Assembly (NCBI GenBank): GCA_017462755.1
Contig: JAFTQM010000038.1
Span: 1 to 64,000 of the forward strand
DNA: 64,000 nucleotides
Source: Lachnospiraceae bacterium
GTDB taxonomy: Bacteria; Bacillota; Clostridia; Lachnospirales; Lachnospiraceae
Direction: 5' to 3'
A program made the translations under genes and the position numbers. Under the pieces are notes generated by a model that was given only the letters and a program-made list of their open reading frames with translations, was not told the DNA's origin and ran no database searches. Shown piece by piece: positions 53,873-63,165 of the stretch (the stretch's first letter is position 1; each line of letters starts with the position of its first letter).

Positions 53873-55030
53873 ATGGCAAATATTTTAGATTATCTCCGGT
53901 GGCGGGGGGATTTGACACTGGAGCAGGCAGATTTTAACGAGGTGGACAGCCTGATTTTATCCGAGCTTTCTTATCTGAATTTTTCCGGGATTGCCGAAGG
54001 TGAGGAAGGAATTTCGATACGGGATGCGACGGAGGCATATTTTCAGAGTGGCAGACAAAGTCTCAGAAACACCGGAGATTTGTATAACGAAAATTATTTC
54101 GAGCTGTTGCAGCGCATGGCGGAAAGCAGGCGTTTTGCAGATATGAGGCTGCGAGGCTATGTGCAAAAATTTGATACGGAAATCGGAATGCAGTTTTCTG
54201 CGGTTACGGTAGAAATCGGGCGCAAGAAATTGTATGTGGCATTTCGTGGGACGGATGATACCTTGCTTGGCTGGAAGGAAGATTTTATGATGAGTGCCCT
54301 GACGGTAGTGCCGTCGCAACAGGAAGCCGTGCAGTATCTAAAGCAGGCAGCAGAGTATTATCCGGGGTATCGCATTTTGACCGGAGGACATTCGAAGGGC
54401 GGCAATCTGGCAGTTTATGCGTCGCTGCATGCCGGAAAGCGTGTACAGAAGCGGATTTGGGCGGTTTATAATCATGACGGTCCGGGCTTTCGGGATTCGG
54501 TCGTTGAGACACCGGAATATCAGAATATTGCAGCGTGTATTCAAACCATGGTGCCGGAAACCTCCGTGGTAGGAATGCTACTGGAGCATGAGGAGCATTA
54601 CAGTGTGGTCAAAAGCAGCAATAAGGGCTTTACACAGCATGACGGCTTTAGCTGGGAGGTGTGCGGACCGGAGTTTGTGCATCTGAGCAGTGTGAGCAGA
54701 GAGAGTAAAATTGCGGATATGGCGATCAGACAGGTGTTTGCGGAGCTGTCACTGGAACAGCGCCTGCAGCTGACCAATGCATTATTTGATACACTGGGGG
54801 CGAAAAACAGCCGAACTCTGACGGATATCCGTGAAGGGAAAAAAGGAATCAAAGAAATATTAAGGGCATATGACGGTTTGGATAAGGATGCCAGAAAAAT
54901 TTTGCAGACTGTATTGTCAAAGATTGTTACCGAGAGTATTCGGGGGTACAAGGTAACGAAGGAAGCAGCAGAGCAGCAGGCGGAGGAGGAAGCAACTCCT
55001 TCGAAACGAAGCAGAAACAGAAAAGAATAA
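53873..55030 (+). CDS. DUF2974 (Mbeg1-like) alpha/beta hydrolase
   Basis: 385 residues. FRGTDDTLLGWKEDF and the nucleophile elbow GGHSKGGNLAVYAS mark a lipase-like alpha/beta hydrolase of the DUF2974 family. No signal peptide, so probably cytoplasmic. A charged C-terminal tail (PSKRSRNRKE) ends it. I take ATG 53873, preceded by GGAAGAGG, over an upstream alternative frame start. Substrate unknown. Confidence 0.87.
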   Translation: MANILDYLRWRGDLTLEQADFNEVDSLILSELSYLNFSGIAEGEEGISIRDATEAYFQSGRQSLRNTGDLYNENYFELLQRMAESRRFADMRLRGYVQKFDTEIGMQFSAVTVEIGRKKLYVAFRGTDDTLLGWKEDFMMSALTVVPSQQEAVQYLKQAAEYYPGYRILTGGHSKGGNLAVYASLHAGKRVQKRIWAVYNHDGPGFRDSVVETPEYQNIAACIQTMVPETSVVGMLLEHEEHYSVVKSSNKGFTQHDGFSWEVCGPEFVHLSSVSRESKIADMAIRQVFAELSLEQRLQLTNALFDTLGAKNSRTLTDIREGKKGIKEILRAYDGLDKDARKILQTVLSKIVTESIRGYKVTKEAAEQQAEEEATPSKRSRNRKE

Positions 55031-55063
55031 AGGGAGAAGGTTAAAAAAAAGGAGGACAAAGCA

Positions 55064-56386
55064 ATGCCAAATCCATATTTACCATTGTGGGAGTATATTC
55101 CGGACGGAGAGCCGAGAGTGTTCGGAGAAAGAGTGTACGTGTATGGCTCGCATGACCGCGTAGCCTCAGACAGATTTTGTGATTTCAAATTGAAAGTGTG
55201 GTCTGCATCGATTCATGATTTGAATCATTGGACCTGTCACGGAGATATTTTTCATACGAGAGACGACAGGGATCACAAATCGGATACCGCAGAGTGGACC
55301 GATTGTGAGCTGTATGCACCGGATGTTATCGAGAAGGACGGAAAGTATTATCTGTATGCGTATATTATTGATGCAAAGGGCTGTGTCGCAGTCAGTGACC
55401 GCCCGGAGGGGCCGTTTAAGCTGTTGTCCCGTTATAAGTATGACGTGCCGGCAGGCAGTGCGGGCGAGAACGGTTGGTTTATCGACCCGGGTGTATTGGT
55501 GGATGATGACGGCAGAGTATATGTATACTGTGGTTTTGAAAAATCCTATATGATAGAGGTAAATCCGGACAATATGTACGAAATGATTCCGGGCAGCTAT
55601 CGTGAGGATTTTATACCGACAGAGGAGCCGTTCTGCTTTTTTGAAGCATGCTCACCAAGAAAAATCGGAGATACTTATTATATGATTTATTCGCCGAGAA
55701 AGGGCAGCAGACTGGTATATGCGACCAGCAAGTCGCCGACCGGACCGTTTGAATACCGCGGCATTATCGTCGATAATGGTCAGGATTATCCGGCAGGAAA
55801 TGACCATGGCTCGATTATGAAAATCAAAGACCAGTGGTATATTTTCTACCATCGTATGACGAACGGTACGATTATGTCCAGACGTGCCTGTGTGGAGAAG
55901 ATTGAGATATTACCGGATGGTACGATTCCGCAGGTCGAGATGACCTCGCTTGGTTTTCAGGATTCGTTGTCACCGTATGAGCAGACACCGGCGGAGCTGG
56001 CATGTGTACTGAAGGGCGGCTGTATGGTAACGGAGCGTAACGCATTTATGCGCCCGATTACACAGATTATGGACGGTGCCGTAATCGGCTATAAATATTT
56101 TGATTTCGGAGAGGACTATGCCGGCAATACAATGAAGTTTGCAGCCCGCGTTCGCGGTAATGGCTGTAAGGCAGAGCTTCACATCCATCTGGATGCAGAA
56201 GATGGAGAAGAAATCGGCTGCTGTGAAATCGGAACCGATGATGGTATGTATACAGCCATTACGAAGCACGTAACCGGTCGTCATGCTCTTTACTTCAAGG
56301 TGAAATCACCGTTTGGCGGCTGGTTTAAGAATATGGCAGATGGCAGACACCTGTTTGAGTTTGAAGAATTTGTATTCCTGAAATAA
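55064..56386 (+). CDS. Intracellular GH43 glycosidase with C-terminal CBM6-like domain
   Basis: 440 residues, no signal peptide. GH43 propeller (about 1-310): general base region VYVYGSHDR, CELYAPDVIEKDGKYYLY and FFEACSPRK with the acid Glu. A CBM6-like beta-sandwich covers about 320-440. The best match is with alpha-L-arabinofuranosidase/beta-xylosidase-type enzymes acting on imported oligosaccharides. GGAGGAC precedes the ATG. It would work downstream of the secreted arabinanase at 11924. Its stop abuts the stop of the next, convergent gene. Confidence 0.85.
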   Translation: MPNPYLPLWEYIPDGEPRVFGERVYVYGSHDRVASDRFCDFKLKVWSASIHDLNHWTCHGDIFHTRDDRDHKSDTAEWTDCELYAPDVIEKDGKYYLYAYIIDAKGCVAVSDRPEGPFKLLSRYKYDVPAGSAGENGWFIDPGVLVDDDGRVYVYCGFEKSYMIEVNPDNMYEMIPGSYREDFIPTEEPFCFFEACSPRKIGDTYYMIYSPRKGSRLVYATSKSPTGPFEYRGIIVDNGQDYPAGNDHGSIMKIKDQWYIFYHRMTNGTIMSRRACVEKIEILPDGTIPQVEMTSLGFQDSLSPYEQTPAELACVLKGGCMVTERNAFMRPITQIMDGAVIGYKYFDFGEDYAGNTMKFAARVRGNGCKAELHIHLDAEDGEEIGCCEIGTDDGMYTAITKHVTGRHALYFKVKSPFGGWFKNMADGRHLFEFEEFVFLK

Positions 56387-56833
56387 TCATCGTGCTGCCT
56401 TGGCGAGCGTTTGCTCAATGACCTCGAGCAGAAACAGCTGCGTGTATTTCTGGGTGTCAGAGATTACGACGGAATCCAAAGCGACATCATTGGTCAGCTG
56501 GGATGCCAGACTCTCAAGAGCAGGCTCGATTAAAGGATACATCGTGGTGACGGATTCTTCCAAATTAACCAGACGAATGGAGTTGATATGATTGGTATCT
56601 ACGACAACTTCCAAATTCAGAATGGTATCATTGAGTGCAATGGCACTGGTATAAACACCGGCACGATAGACTGCCTCCGGCTGATAAGCGGCAGGTTTGG
56701 CAGAGGCCGGTGTGGCAGGATTGTCTTTGGTTCCGTGCGTCATAAAAAAGGCAAACAGTAACAGGAGGACAACTGCCAGCAAGGCAATAACGATTTGGTT
56801 TTTTCTCAGAACGACAATATGTGTATTTCCCAT
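56387..56833 (-). CDS. Membrane-anchored FMN_bind-like small protein
   Basis: 148 residues: a transmembrane helix (about 13-32), a short linker, then a domain with the FMN_bind shape (VYRAGVYTSAIALNDTILNL) but no SGAT flavinylation site. GTGAGG precedes the ATG on the minus strand. It ends at the base next to the stop of the convergent GH43 gene. Function unknown. Confidence 0.7.
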   Translation of the reverse strand: MGNTHIVVLRKNQIVIALLAVVLLLLFAFFMTHGTKDNPATPASAKPAAYQPEAVYRAGVYTSAIALNDTILNLEVVVDTNHINSIRLVNLEESVTTMYPLIEPALESLASQLTNDVALDSVVISDTQKYTQLFLLEVIEQTLAKAAR

Positions 56834-56920
56834 AATAACCTCACAAGATGTTTTGTAGTTTCAGTATATGAGAAAAGCAGATAGGTTATGCTAAAAGAAA
56901 GGAATTGGTATGGAGGTAGT

Positions 56921-59158
56921 ATGTTAATAAAAAAAGCTGGGTTAAAGGCGGTATTTCTTTTTCCGGAGGTACAGGCAGTACAGGAAAAGCTTCATATCGT
57001 TATAAGAGGAAAAAATCTGGTTTTGCCGGAATACCGTAAGGGGTATTTGCAGAGCCAATCCGATGAGGTCATCCAGAAAACGAGCAAAGAGCATCTGACG
57101 ACCAAATGGTTTGCGGTGGATGCAGCAGAGCGTTATCTGGTGATGAGCGGAGACGCGTATAATCGGGCGGTCTGGCAGTTTGCTACGGCGGACGGGCAGA
57201 TTTATAATGAAATTCCGACCGAGAAAAAATATCGCTTAAAGGCAAGCAAGCTGTTCGGAAGAACCTTTCCGCGTGTAGAGATTCCGGCAGATGCAGTAAA
57301 AGCAAGAGTCTTTTTTGTGAGAAAAACCGATGAGGAAACACTGGCGCTTGGCAATCGTTTGCAGATTGAATATGGTTTGCTTCCGACCAAATATGAGTCA
57401 TACCGGGAAGAAAAGCTGGTAACGAAGCGGATGAAGGGAGAGGCATGTCCGGTATTCTTTTACTGGGATGGCTTCTGGTATCAGAGCGCATTGCAGACGG
57501 TTGAAAAGGAGCAGCTTCAGGGCGCTTCATTACAGACTGCGCAGGAGCTGGTACAGACATTGCTTGACAGCAGAAAGACCAAATGTCTGCACAAAGGACG
57601 AATGCCGTTAGAAGTAGGACAATCGGTTTATCTGGAGCAGATTGCAAAGGGCGTGCCGGTCAAGCCGGTTGCAGCAGAAGAACTGGCACAATATGAAGAA
57701 ATAGAGAAGGCAGGGCGGATTCGTACCGGCAGATATGGTGTCCGTCATAAGCTGAAGGAATCGGTTCCGGTCTATGAGCGTATTTATGATGCAAAGGGAC
57801 TGCATTTTAATTTCAAGCATGGGGAGGCGTGGGCGACTCCTTATGAAAACGATTTTGACCGCATTTTTCCATGGTGTGATATGCGCCGCTGTGCGGTTTC
57901 CTTTGAGAACGGAAGCCGGAAGGTGATTTATGAGGGAGAGCCGGGGTACAAGGCAGACGGCAGTGTCGGTGATGTGATGGTAGAGATACCAAAGCATTAT
58001 GTTCGCCGAGTGGTAGAAAACGGTTATGAGGAAATCGCGATTTCTGCAGAACCGGCAGAGGGCTTTGAGATTGACCCATCGTTCGTAACACAGGACGGAG
58101 TGCAGGATTACCTGTATGTCGGTGCGTATTTTGCCTCCAAGAAGGGAGATGCGCTGCGCAGCAGAAAGGGCGCGCAAATCAGTCTTTATCACAGCGGAGC
58201 GAAGTTCTTGCAGATGGCGGAGGCCAATGCAGGCTTTGAAGCCTGTGATTTGTTTGCGGTGCTGACAATACAGCGGTTGTTTGTAATCGAGAGTGCATTG
58301 ATTGATGTGCAGGCCGCCATGGAAGGCAATGTGTACATGCCGTATCTGATTAAGGATAAGATGTCCACTTATTATTCGCTGACCGATGCGGAGGCAACAA
58401 ATACCATTCATCTGACGAAAAATTCGATTTCGGACCGGTACTGGGTCGGTGACGTGGTAGCGGTAATGAATACCTGGAAGGACCTCGTGAATCCGGAATA
58501 TGCCAATAAAAGACGTAAGGTAAAGGAGCGGGTGATTAACGCAGATAAGACCGTGGACATTACCTTTTCGGGAAAGCCGGTCAATCTAAAGGCGCACGAA
58601 ACCGGTATGGCAACACTGCCGCCGCTTGCGGGTGCCGCGGACGGACAGAGCTATGCCATCGGAACGAAGCGAGATATTTTCTTGCAAAAGGGACATGCGG
58701 CATTTTGTTATCGAGGAATAGAGAATGCATGGGGCGGTGTGTGGATTGTATTGTCACATTGCAGTGTAAAGGATTCTAAATTGACGGTAGAATATCCGGA
58801 TGGCCGGGTAGCGACGATGGCATATGAGCTGCCGGTGCAGAATGTCGAGCTGACCAGCAAGCAGTTTGGTGACCCGGGCAGAATGTGTGTCCGTGAATTG
58901 GGCTACGACCCGGAGCATCCGTTGGTAGCGCTTCCGTCAGAAATCGGAAACGGAGCAAGCACCTGCAGCTATTATTGTGATGCATGGTACAATCAGGCAG
59001 CACCGGATACGAAATATATCGTGACCTATGGCGGAGCATGGGACAATATGGGCTATGCAGGAATTTTTGCTTTTCGTGCATCCTTCAAGGAAAATCAGAA
59101 GATTGTATTCAACGGGGTGCGGAACATGACGCGCTTACAGCACTTAAAGGAAAAATGA
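56921..59158 (+). CDS. Phage-tail-fibre / DGR-variable-protein-like protein, chromosomal and isolated
   Basis: 745 residues. After a basic, mostly helical N-terminus the middle region (about 290-410) has the family motifs of tail-fibre and diversity-generating-retroelement target proteins: FDRIFPWCDMRRC, DVMVEIPKHYVRRV and DPSFVTQDGVQDYLYVGAYF. The C-terminus (about 580-735) looks like a C-type-lectin or FGE-type fold: SYAIGTKRDIF, YRGIENAWGGVWIV, then YGGAWDNMGYAGIFAF where variable residues would lie. No reverse transcriptase, template repeat or phage gene is near. I use ATG 56921 with GGAGGT (short spacing); ATG 56888 is an alternative. The similarity is from motif recall only. Confidence 0.6.
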   Translation: MLIKKAGLKAVFLFPEVQAVQEKLHIVIRGKNLVLPEYRKGYLQSQSDEVIQKTSKEHLTTKWFAVDAAERYLVMSGDAYNRAVWQFATADGQIYNEIPTEKKYRLKASKLFGRTFPRVEIPADAVKARVFFVRKTDEETLALGNRLQIEYGLLPTKYESYREEKLVTKRMKGEACPVFFYWDGFWYQSALQTVEKEQLQGASLQTAQELVQTLLDSRKTKCLHKGRMPLEVGQSVYLEQIAKGVPVKPVAAEELAQYEEIEKAGRIRTGRYGVRHKLKESVPVYERIYDAKGLHFNFKHGEAWATPYENDFDRIFPWCDMRRCAVSFENGSRKVIYEGEPGYKADGSVGDVMVEIPKHYVRRVVENGYEEIAISAEPAEGFEIDPSFVTQDGVQDYLYVGAYFASKKGDALRSRKGAQISLYHSGAKFLQMAEANAGFEACDLFAVLTIQRLFVIESALIDVQAAMEGNVYMPYLIKDKMSTYYSLTDAEATNTIHLTKNSISDRYWVGDVVAVMNTWKDLVNPEYANKRRKVKERVINADKTVDITFSGKPVNLKAHETGMATLPPLAGAADGQSYAIGTKRDIFLQKGHAAFCYRGIENAWGGVWIVLSHCSVKDSKLTVEYPDGRVATMAYELPVQNVELTSKQFGDPGRMCVRELGYDPEHPLVALPSEIGNGASTCSYYCDAWYNQAAPDTKYIVTYGGAWDNMGYAGIFAFRASFKENQKIVFNGVRNMTRLQHLKEK

Positions 59159-59232
59159 TAGACAGAACTTGTTGAAATGTCTGTAAATAACACAAATAGC
59201 AAAAAATAAGAAGAAAATTCACAAAAAGCTTA

Positions 59233-59261
59233 TTGAAATTCAGTAAAAACGCTGATATAAT
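59233..59261 (+). promoter_or_regulatory. Promoter of the riboswitch-controlled gene
   Basis: TTGAAA (59233-59238), 17-base spacer, TATAAT (59256-59261), about 25 bases before the c-di-GMP aptamer. Confidence 0.78.
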
Positions 59262-59284
59262 ATATTTACTCAGAATAAGATAAG

Positions 59285-59366
59285 CATAGAAAGGGCAAAC
59301 CTGTCGAAAGGCAGGGACGCAAAGCTATAGGGCCTATGAAGTGGCAGCCAGTTGTCAGGGATTTTC
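59285..59366 (+). promoter_or_regulatory. Cyclic di-GMP-I (GEMM-I) riboswitch
   Basis: The core AAAGGGCAAACC, GAAA tetraloop with GGGACGCAAAGC, then GGGCC and GCCAG matches the GEMM-I consensus. The aptamer's 3' strand GCCAGTTGTC (59347-59356) can pair with the terminator arm GACAGGCTGGC (59376-59386), offering an alternative fold. Whether ligand turns the gene on or off is not settled from sequence. Confidence 0.9.
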
Positions 59367-59373
59367 GAAAATA

Positions 59374-59410
59374 AGAGACAGGCTGGCGATATGCCGGGCT
59401 GTCTCTTTTT
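59374..59410 (+). terminator. Riboswitch expression-platform terminator
   Basis: AGAGACAG / CTGTCTCT stem with inner GCTGGC/GCCGG pairs, then five T, directly after the aptamer and 27 bases before the coding start. Confidence 0.88.
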
Positions 59411-59436
59411 ATATGTTTTGGAATAGGAGGATTGGG

Positions 59437-61341
59437 ATGGGTTTAGTATTTACAAATGATATGTGTACGGGTTGTAACAAGTGTATCAGAGAATGTCCGG
59501 TGATTGTGTCGAATGTGGCAGTGAATGCCGGAAAGGTAATGGTAGATGCCGAGAAATGCATTGCCTGCGGTGCCTGCTTTGATGCCTGCGCGCATGGTGC
59601 AAGAGAGTACAATGATGATACCAAAGCATTTTTTGATGATTTGGCAGCAGGAAAGAAGATATCGGTTATCATTGCACCGGCGTTTCTTGCGAATTATCCG
59701 AAGGAATATAAGCGGATTCTTGGGTATCTGAAATCCAAGGGAGTGAATCATATTTACAGTGTTTCCTATGGTGCAGATATTACAACATGGGCATATTTAA
59801 AGTACATTACAGAGAATAATTTTGTGGGCGGTATTTCCCAGCCGTGTCCGGCGATTGTGAATTATGTGGAAAAGTACATACCGGAGCTGCTGAATCGGAT
59901 GATGCCGATTCATAGTCCGATGATGTGTATGGCGATTTATGTAAAGAAGTATTTGAAGATTACGGATGATTTGGTATTCTTAAGTCCTTGTATTGCAAAG
60001 AAGAAGGAGATTGACGACCCGAACTGCGGCGGCTATGTGAAGTACAATGTGACCTTCCGTCATTTGATGCGGGAGATTGCAGGAAAGTACGAGCGTTGTG
60101 AGGAGTACAACGATGAGCTGGAATACGGTATGGGTGCACTGTATCCGATGCCGGGCGGCTTAAGGGAGAATGTAGAGCATTTCCTTGGCAAGAGTCAGGT
60201 GGTGCGTCAGGTCGAGGGCGAGAAGGAAGCATATCACTATCTGGAGGAGTATCTGGAGCGAATCCATCAGAAGAAGGATTTGCCGTTTATGGTGGATATC
60301 TTGAATTGCAGTAAAGGCTGTATCTACGGAACGGCAACCGAGCCGGAGCGCAATACCGATGATGTTATGCTGACACTGAGCAGGATGAGGGAAAACAGTA
60401 AGGCGGCTGCAAAGAAAGCAAAGAAGATAAAGAGTCCGTGGGCAGCGGAACTGTCCTATGAAGAACGGTTGAAGAATCTGATGGAAGCGTTCAAGGCTTT
60501 GAAACTGGACGATTTTGTGCGTCGTTATACGAATAAGAAGATTGTGATTCAGAAGCCGTCGCAGCGTGAGTTGGAGGATATTTTTCAGGATATGTACAAA
60601 TTGAATCATGCGAGCCGGACGATGAACTGTGAGGCATGCGGTTATCGCAGCTGCGAGGAAATGGCGACTGCAATTTACAATGGTGTAAATGTAAAGGAGA
60701 ATTGTATCCACTACATAAAGACGTTGGCGGAGCAGGAGAAGAACGAAGTTCTGGAAATGCGTCAGGAGGAGCTTGCAAAGCAGGAGCGACATAATGCACT
60801 GCTGAATGAGATAATTGTTGAGTTTAAGGCAATGAGTGAAGCAGTAACAGAGCTCGGAAGCGCAAACGAGGCTTCTGCGAGTGAGGTTACGGCAGTGGCA
60901 CAGAACGTCAGAGAAATTTCTGAATTTTGCCGGAGTCTGCGCGAATCGCTGGCCGTTATCACGAACTTTATTGAATTATATCAGTCAACGAATACGGATA
61001 TTTCAGCAATTGCCGGTCGTACCAATCTGCTTTCACTGAATGCTTCCATTGAGGCTGCCAGAGCAGGTGAGCTGGGACGCGGCTTCTCGGTAGTAGCGGA
61101 GGAAATCCGAAATCTTTCGAATGCAACCAAGGCTTTGATTGTGGAAAACAGCAAAGAGGCAGAGGAAAACATTCCGAAGATGTATGCAAGCATTGATTCC
61201 ATCAAGGATCTGATTGTAAATGTGGAGACGGTAGCAGAACAGATTGCGACGATTGCAGCAAGTACGGAGGAGATTTCGGCGCAGACGCAATGCATTCAGG
61301 AAATGGCAGAAAAGCTGGGGATGGAGATCGAGGATATCTAA
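59437..61341 (+). CDS. Hydrogenase-like iron-sulfur chemoreceptor (Fe-S, HydA-like, MCP fusion)
   Basis: 634 residues, no transmembrane helix. Two ferredoxin clusters ([12 protein letters not shown] at residues 10-21, [12 protein letters not shown] near 43) lead into a [FeFe]-hydrogenase large-subunit-like domain (60-330). Its H-cluster regions are changed: QPCPA near 135 (usually TSCCP), SPCIAKKKE near 185, NCSKGCIYG near 290. A four-cysteine Fe-S domain (CEACGYRSC, ~398) and an MCP hairpin ([20 protein letters not shown] form as [19 protein letters not shown]) finish it. Inferred: a cytoplasmic redox or H2 sensor feeding chemotaxis, controlled by c-di-GMP. ATG 59437 has TAGGAGG before it; an upstream in-frame extension covers the riboswitch and is not real. 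Confidence 0.86.
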   Translation: MGLVFTNDMCTGCNKCIRECPVIVSNVAVNAGKVMVDAEKCIACGACFDACAHGAREYNDDTKAFFDDLAAGKKISVIIAPAFLANYPKEYKRILGYLKSKGVNHIYSVSYGADITTWAYLKYITENNFVGGISQPCPAIVNYVEKYIPELLNRMMPIHSPMMCMAIYVKKYLKITDDLVFLSPCIAKKKEIDDPNCGGYVKYNVTFRHLMREIAGKYERCEEYNDELEYGMGALYPMPGGLRENVEHFLGKSQVVRQVEGEKEAYHYLEEYLERIHQKKDLPFMVDILNCSKGCIYGTATEPERNTDDVMLTLSRMRENSKAAAKKAKKIKSPWAAELSYEERLKNLMEAFKALKLDDFVRRYTNKKIVIQKPSQRELEDIFQDMYKLNHASRTMNCEACGYRSCEEMATAIYNGVNVKENCIHYIKTLAEQEKNEVLEMRQEELAKQERHNALLNEIIVEFKAMSEAVTELGSANEASASEVTAVAQNVREISEFCRSLRESLAVITNFIELYQSTNTDISAIAGRTNLLSLNASIEAARAGELGRGFSVVAEEIRNLSNATKALIVENSKEAEENIPKMYASIDSIKDLIVNVETVAEQIATIAASTEEISAQTQCIQEMAEKLGMEIEDI

Positions 61342-61380
61342 GACAGGTATGCAGCAATAAGATAATTGAATAGTAATGAA

Positions 61381-61467
61381 CGAAAAGTTTCGTAGTTATA
61401 GTTGCACTTGATATAAGGAACAGCGGAGAATGCAATGAAAACCACGAAACTTTTCGCGATTATTGTT
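61381..61467 (+). terminator. Long imperfect hairpin ending in T run after the hydrogenase-like gene
   Basis: CGAAAAGTTTCGT (61381-61393) pairs perfectly with ACGAAACTTTTCG (61444-61456); inner GTTGCA / TGCAAT pairing extends it. Positions 61465 onward give GCTTTTT. The remaining gap to 61584 holds only AT-rich sequence and no clear promoter. Confidence 0.6.
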
Positions 61468-61584
61468 GCTTTTTCACAAGGAACCTTTTCGCTTTTTGTG
61501 GAAACAACCGATAGCCGTTTTTTTGAAATTATGGTAAACTAGTTGCAGAGTTTTGAAAAAACGATTTGAAAGGAGTATTATATC

Positions 61585-63165
61585 ATGAAATTCGGTTATT
61601 TTGATGATGCGAACAAGGAATATGTCATTACTACCCCGGAGACTCCGTATCCGTGGATTAACTATCTGGGAAGTCAGGCATTCTTTTCCCTGATTTCCAA
61701 TACAGCGGGCGGCTACAGCTTCTACAAGGATGCAAAGCCGCGTCGTATTACCCGTTTCCGTTACAACAATGTACCGCTGGATTTGGGCGGCGGCAGATAT
61801 TTTTATCTGTATGACGATGGAGATTTCTGGTCTCCGGGCTATGCTCCGGCAAAGAAGGAGTTAGATTCCTATGAGTGTCGTCACGGTATGGGTTATACGA
61901 AGATTAAGGGCAGCAGAAACGGTATTGAGACCGAGGTAACCTTCTTCGTACCACAGGATTACAACGGTGAGGTACATAAGGTAACTGTAAAGAACACCGG
62001 CAGTGCAAAGAAGAACGTAAAGCTGTTCTCGTTTATCGAGTGGTGTCTGTGGAATGCACAGGACGACAGCACAAACTTCCAGAGAAACTTCAGCACCGGT
62101 GAAGTAGAAATCAAGGGTTCGGTAATTTACCACAAGACCGAGTACAAGGAGAGAAGAGACCACTACGCGTTCTACTCCGTAAATGCTCCGATTGCAGGCT
62201 TTGATAGTGATAGAGAGACCTTTATCGGTACTTATGGCGGTTTTGAGAGTCCAAAGGCAGTCGTTGCCGGTCAGTCCGGTAATTCTGTAGCAGACGGCTG
62301 GTCTCCAATTGCTTCCCATTGCCTCGAAATCGCTTTGGAGCCGGGTGAAGCAAAGGATTTTGTATTTATCCTTGGCTATGTAGAGAATCCGGTAGAAGAG
62401 AAGTGGGAGTGGCAGGTAGGTACTCCGGATGATAACGGTTTACTGATGTCTGCAAAGGCTCCGAACGGAACCAACATCATCAACAAGAAGAGAGCAGAAG
62501 AAATGATTGCAAAGTTTGCGACAACCGAAGCAGTTGACGCAGCCTTTGAGGAATTAAAGGAATACTGGGATAAGCTGTTGTCGAAGTACACCGTACAGAC
62601 GGCAGATGAGAAGGTAAACCGTATGGTGAATATCTGGAATCAGTATCAGTGTATGGTAACCTTCAACCTTTCCAGAAGTGCTTCCTACTTTGAGTCCGGT
62701 ATCGGTCGTGGTATGGGCTTCCGTGATTCGAATCAGGATCTTTTGGGCTTCGTACACCAGATTCCGGATCGTGCAAGAGAAAGAATCATCGACCTTGCAT
62801 CGACCCAGTTACCGGAAGGTGGTGCATATCATCAGTACCAGACACTGACCAAGAAGGGTAACGATGAAATCGGCGGTAACTTCAACGATGATCCGCTCTG
62901 GCTGATTTTAGCAGTAACCTCGTACATCAAGGAGACCGGTGATTACAGCATCCTCGATGTAATGACTCCATATGACAATAAGGATGAGTTAGCAGCACCG
63001 ATGGCTGACCACATCAAGCGTTCTTTTGATCACGTAATCAACAACCTCGGACCTCATGGACTTCCGTTGATTGGTCGTGCAGACTGGAATGACTGTCTGA
63101 ATCTGAACTGCTTCTCTACCGAGTCAGGAGAGTCCTTCCAGACAGTTACAATAAATGATGGTTAG
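61585..63165 (+). CDS. GH94 cellobiose/cellodextrin phosphorylase, N-terminal portion ended by in-frame TAG
   Basis: 526 codons of a phosphorylase that splits cellobiose with phosphate into glucose 1-phosphate and glucose in the cytoplasm. N-terminal beta-sandwich (about 1-280), helical linker and the start of the (alpha/alpha)6 barrel. [20 protein letters not shown] and the catalytic Asp region [14 protein letters not shown] are present. At 63163-63165 a TAG interrupts the conserved stretch [19 protein letters not shown], where homologues have Lys or Arg; a single AAG to TAG change would explain it. Downstream the same frame continues. AAGGAG precedes the ATG. Product truncated unless suppressed. 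Confidence 0.85.
   Translation: MKFGYFDDANKEYVITTPETPYPWINYLGSQAFFSLISNTAGGYSFYKDAKPRRITRFRYNNVPLDLGGGRYFYLYDDGDFWSPGYAPAKKELDSYECRHGMGYTKIKGSRNGIETEVTFFVPQDYNGEVHKVTVKNTGSAKKNVKLFSFIEWCLWNAQDDSTNFQRNFSTGEVEIKGSVIYHKTEYKERRDHYAFYSVNAPIAGFDSDRETFIGTYGGFESPKAVVAGQSGNSVADGWSPIASHCLEIALEPGEAKDFVFILGYVENPVEEKWEWQVGTPDDNGLLMSAKAPNGTNIINKKRAEEMIAKFATTEAVDAAFEELKEYWDKLLSKYTVQTADEKVNRMVNIWNQYQCMVTFNLSRSASYFESGIGRGMGFRDSNQDLLGFVHQIPDRARERIIDLASTQLPEGGAYHQYQTLTKKGNDEIGGNFNDDPLWLILAVTSYIKETGDYSILDVMTPYDNKDELAAPMADHIKRSFDHVINNLGPHGLPLIGRADWNDCLNLNCFSTESGESFQTVTINDG

Noticed and set aside
56921..59158. Prophage remnant
   Set aside because: Only one tail-like gene; no integrase, capsid, terminase, lysis or attachment site, and neighbours are ordinary chromosomal genes.
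59341..59436. Upstream in-frame extension of the hydrogenase-like protein
   Set aside because: It would translate through the riboswitch and terminator; the ATG at 59437 has a proper ribosome binding site.
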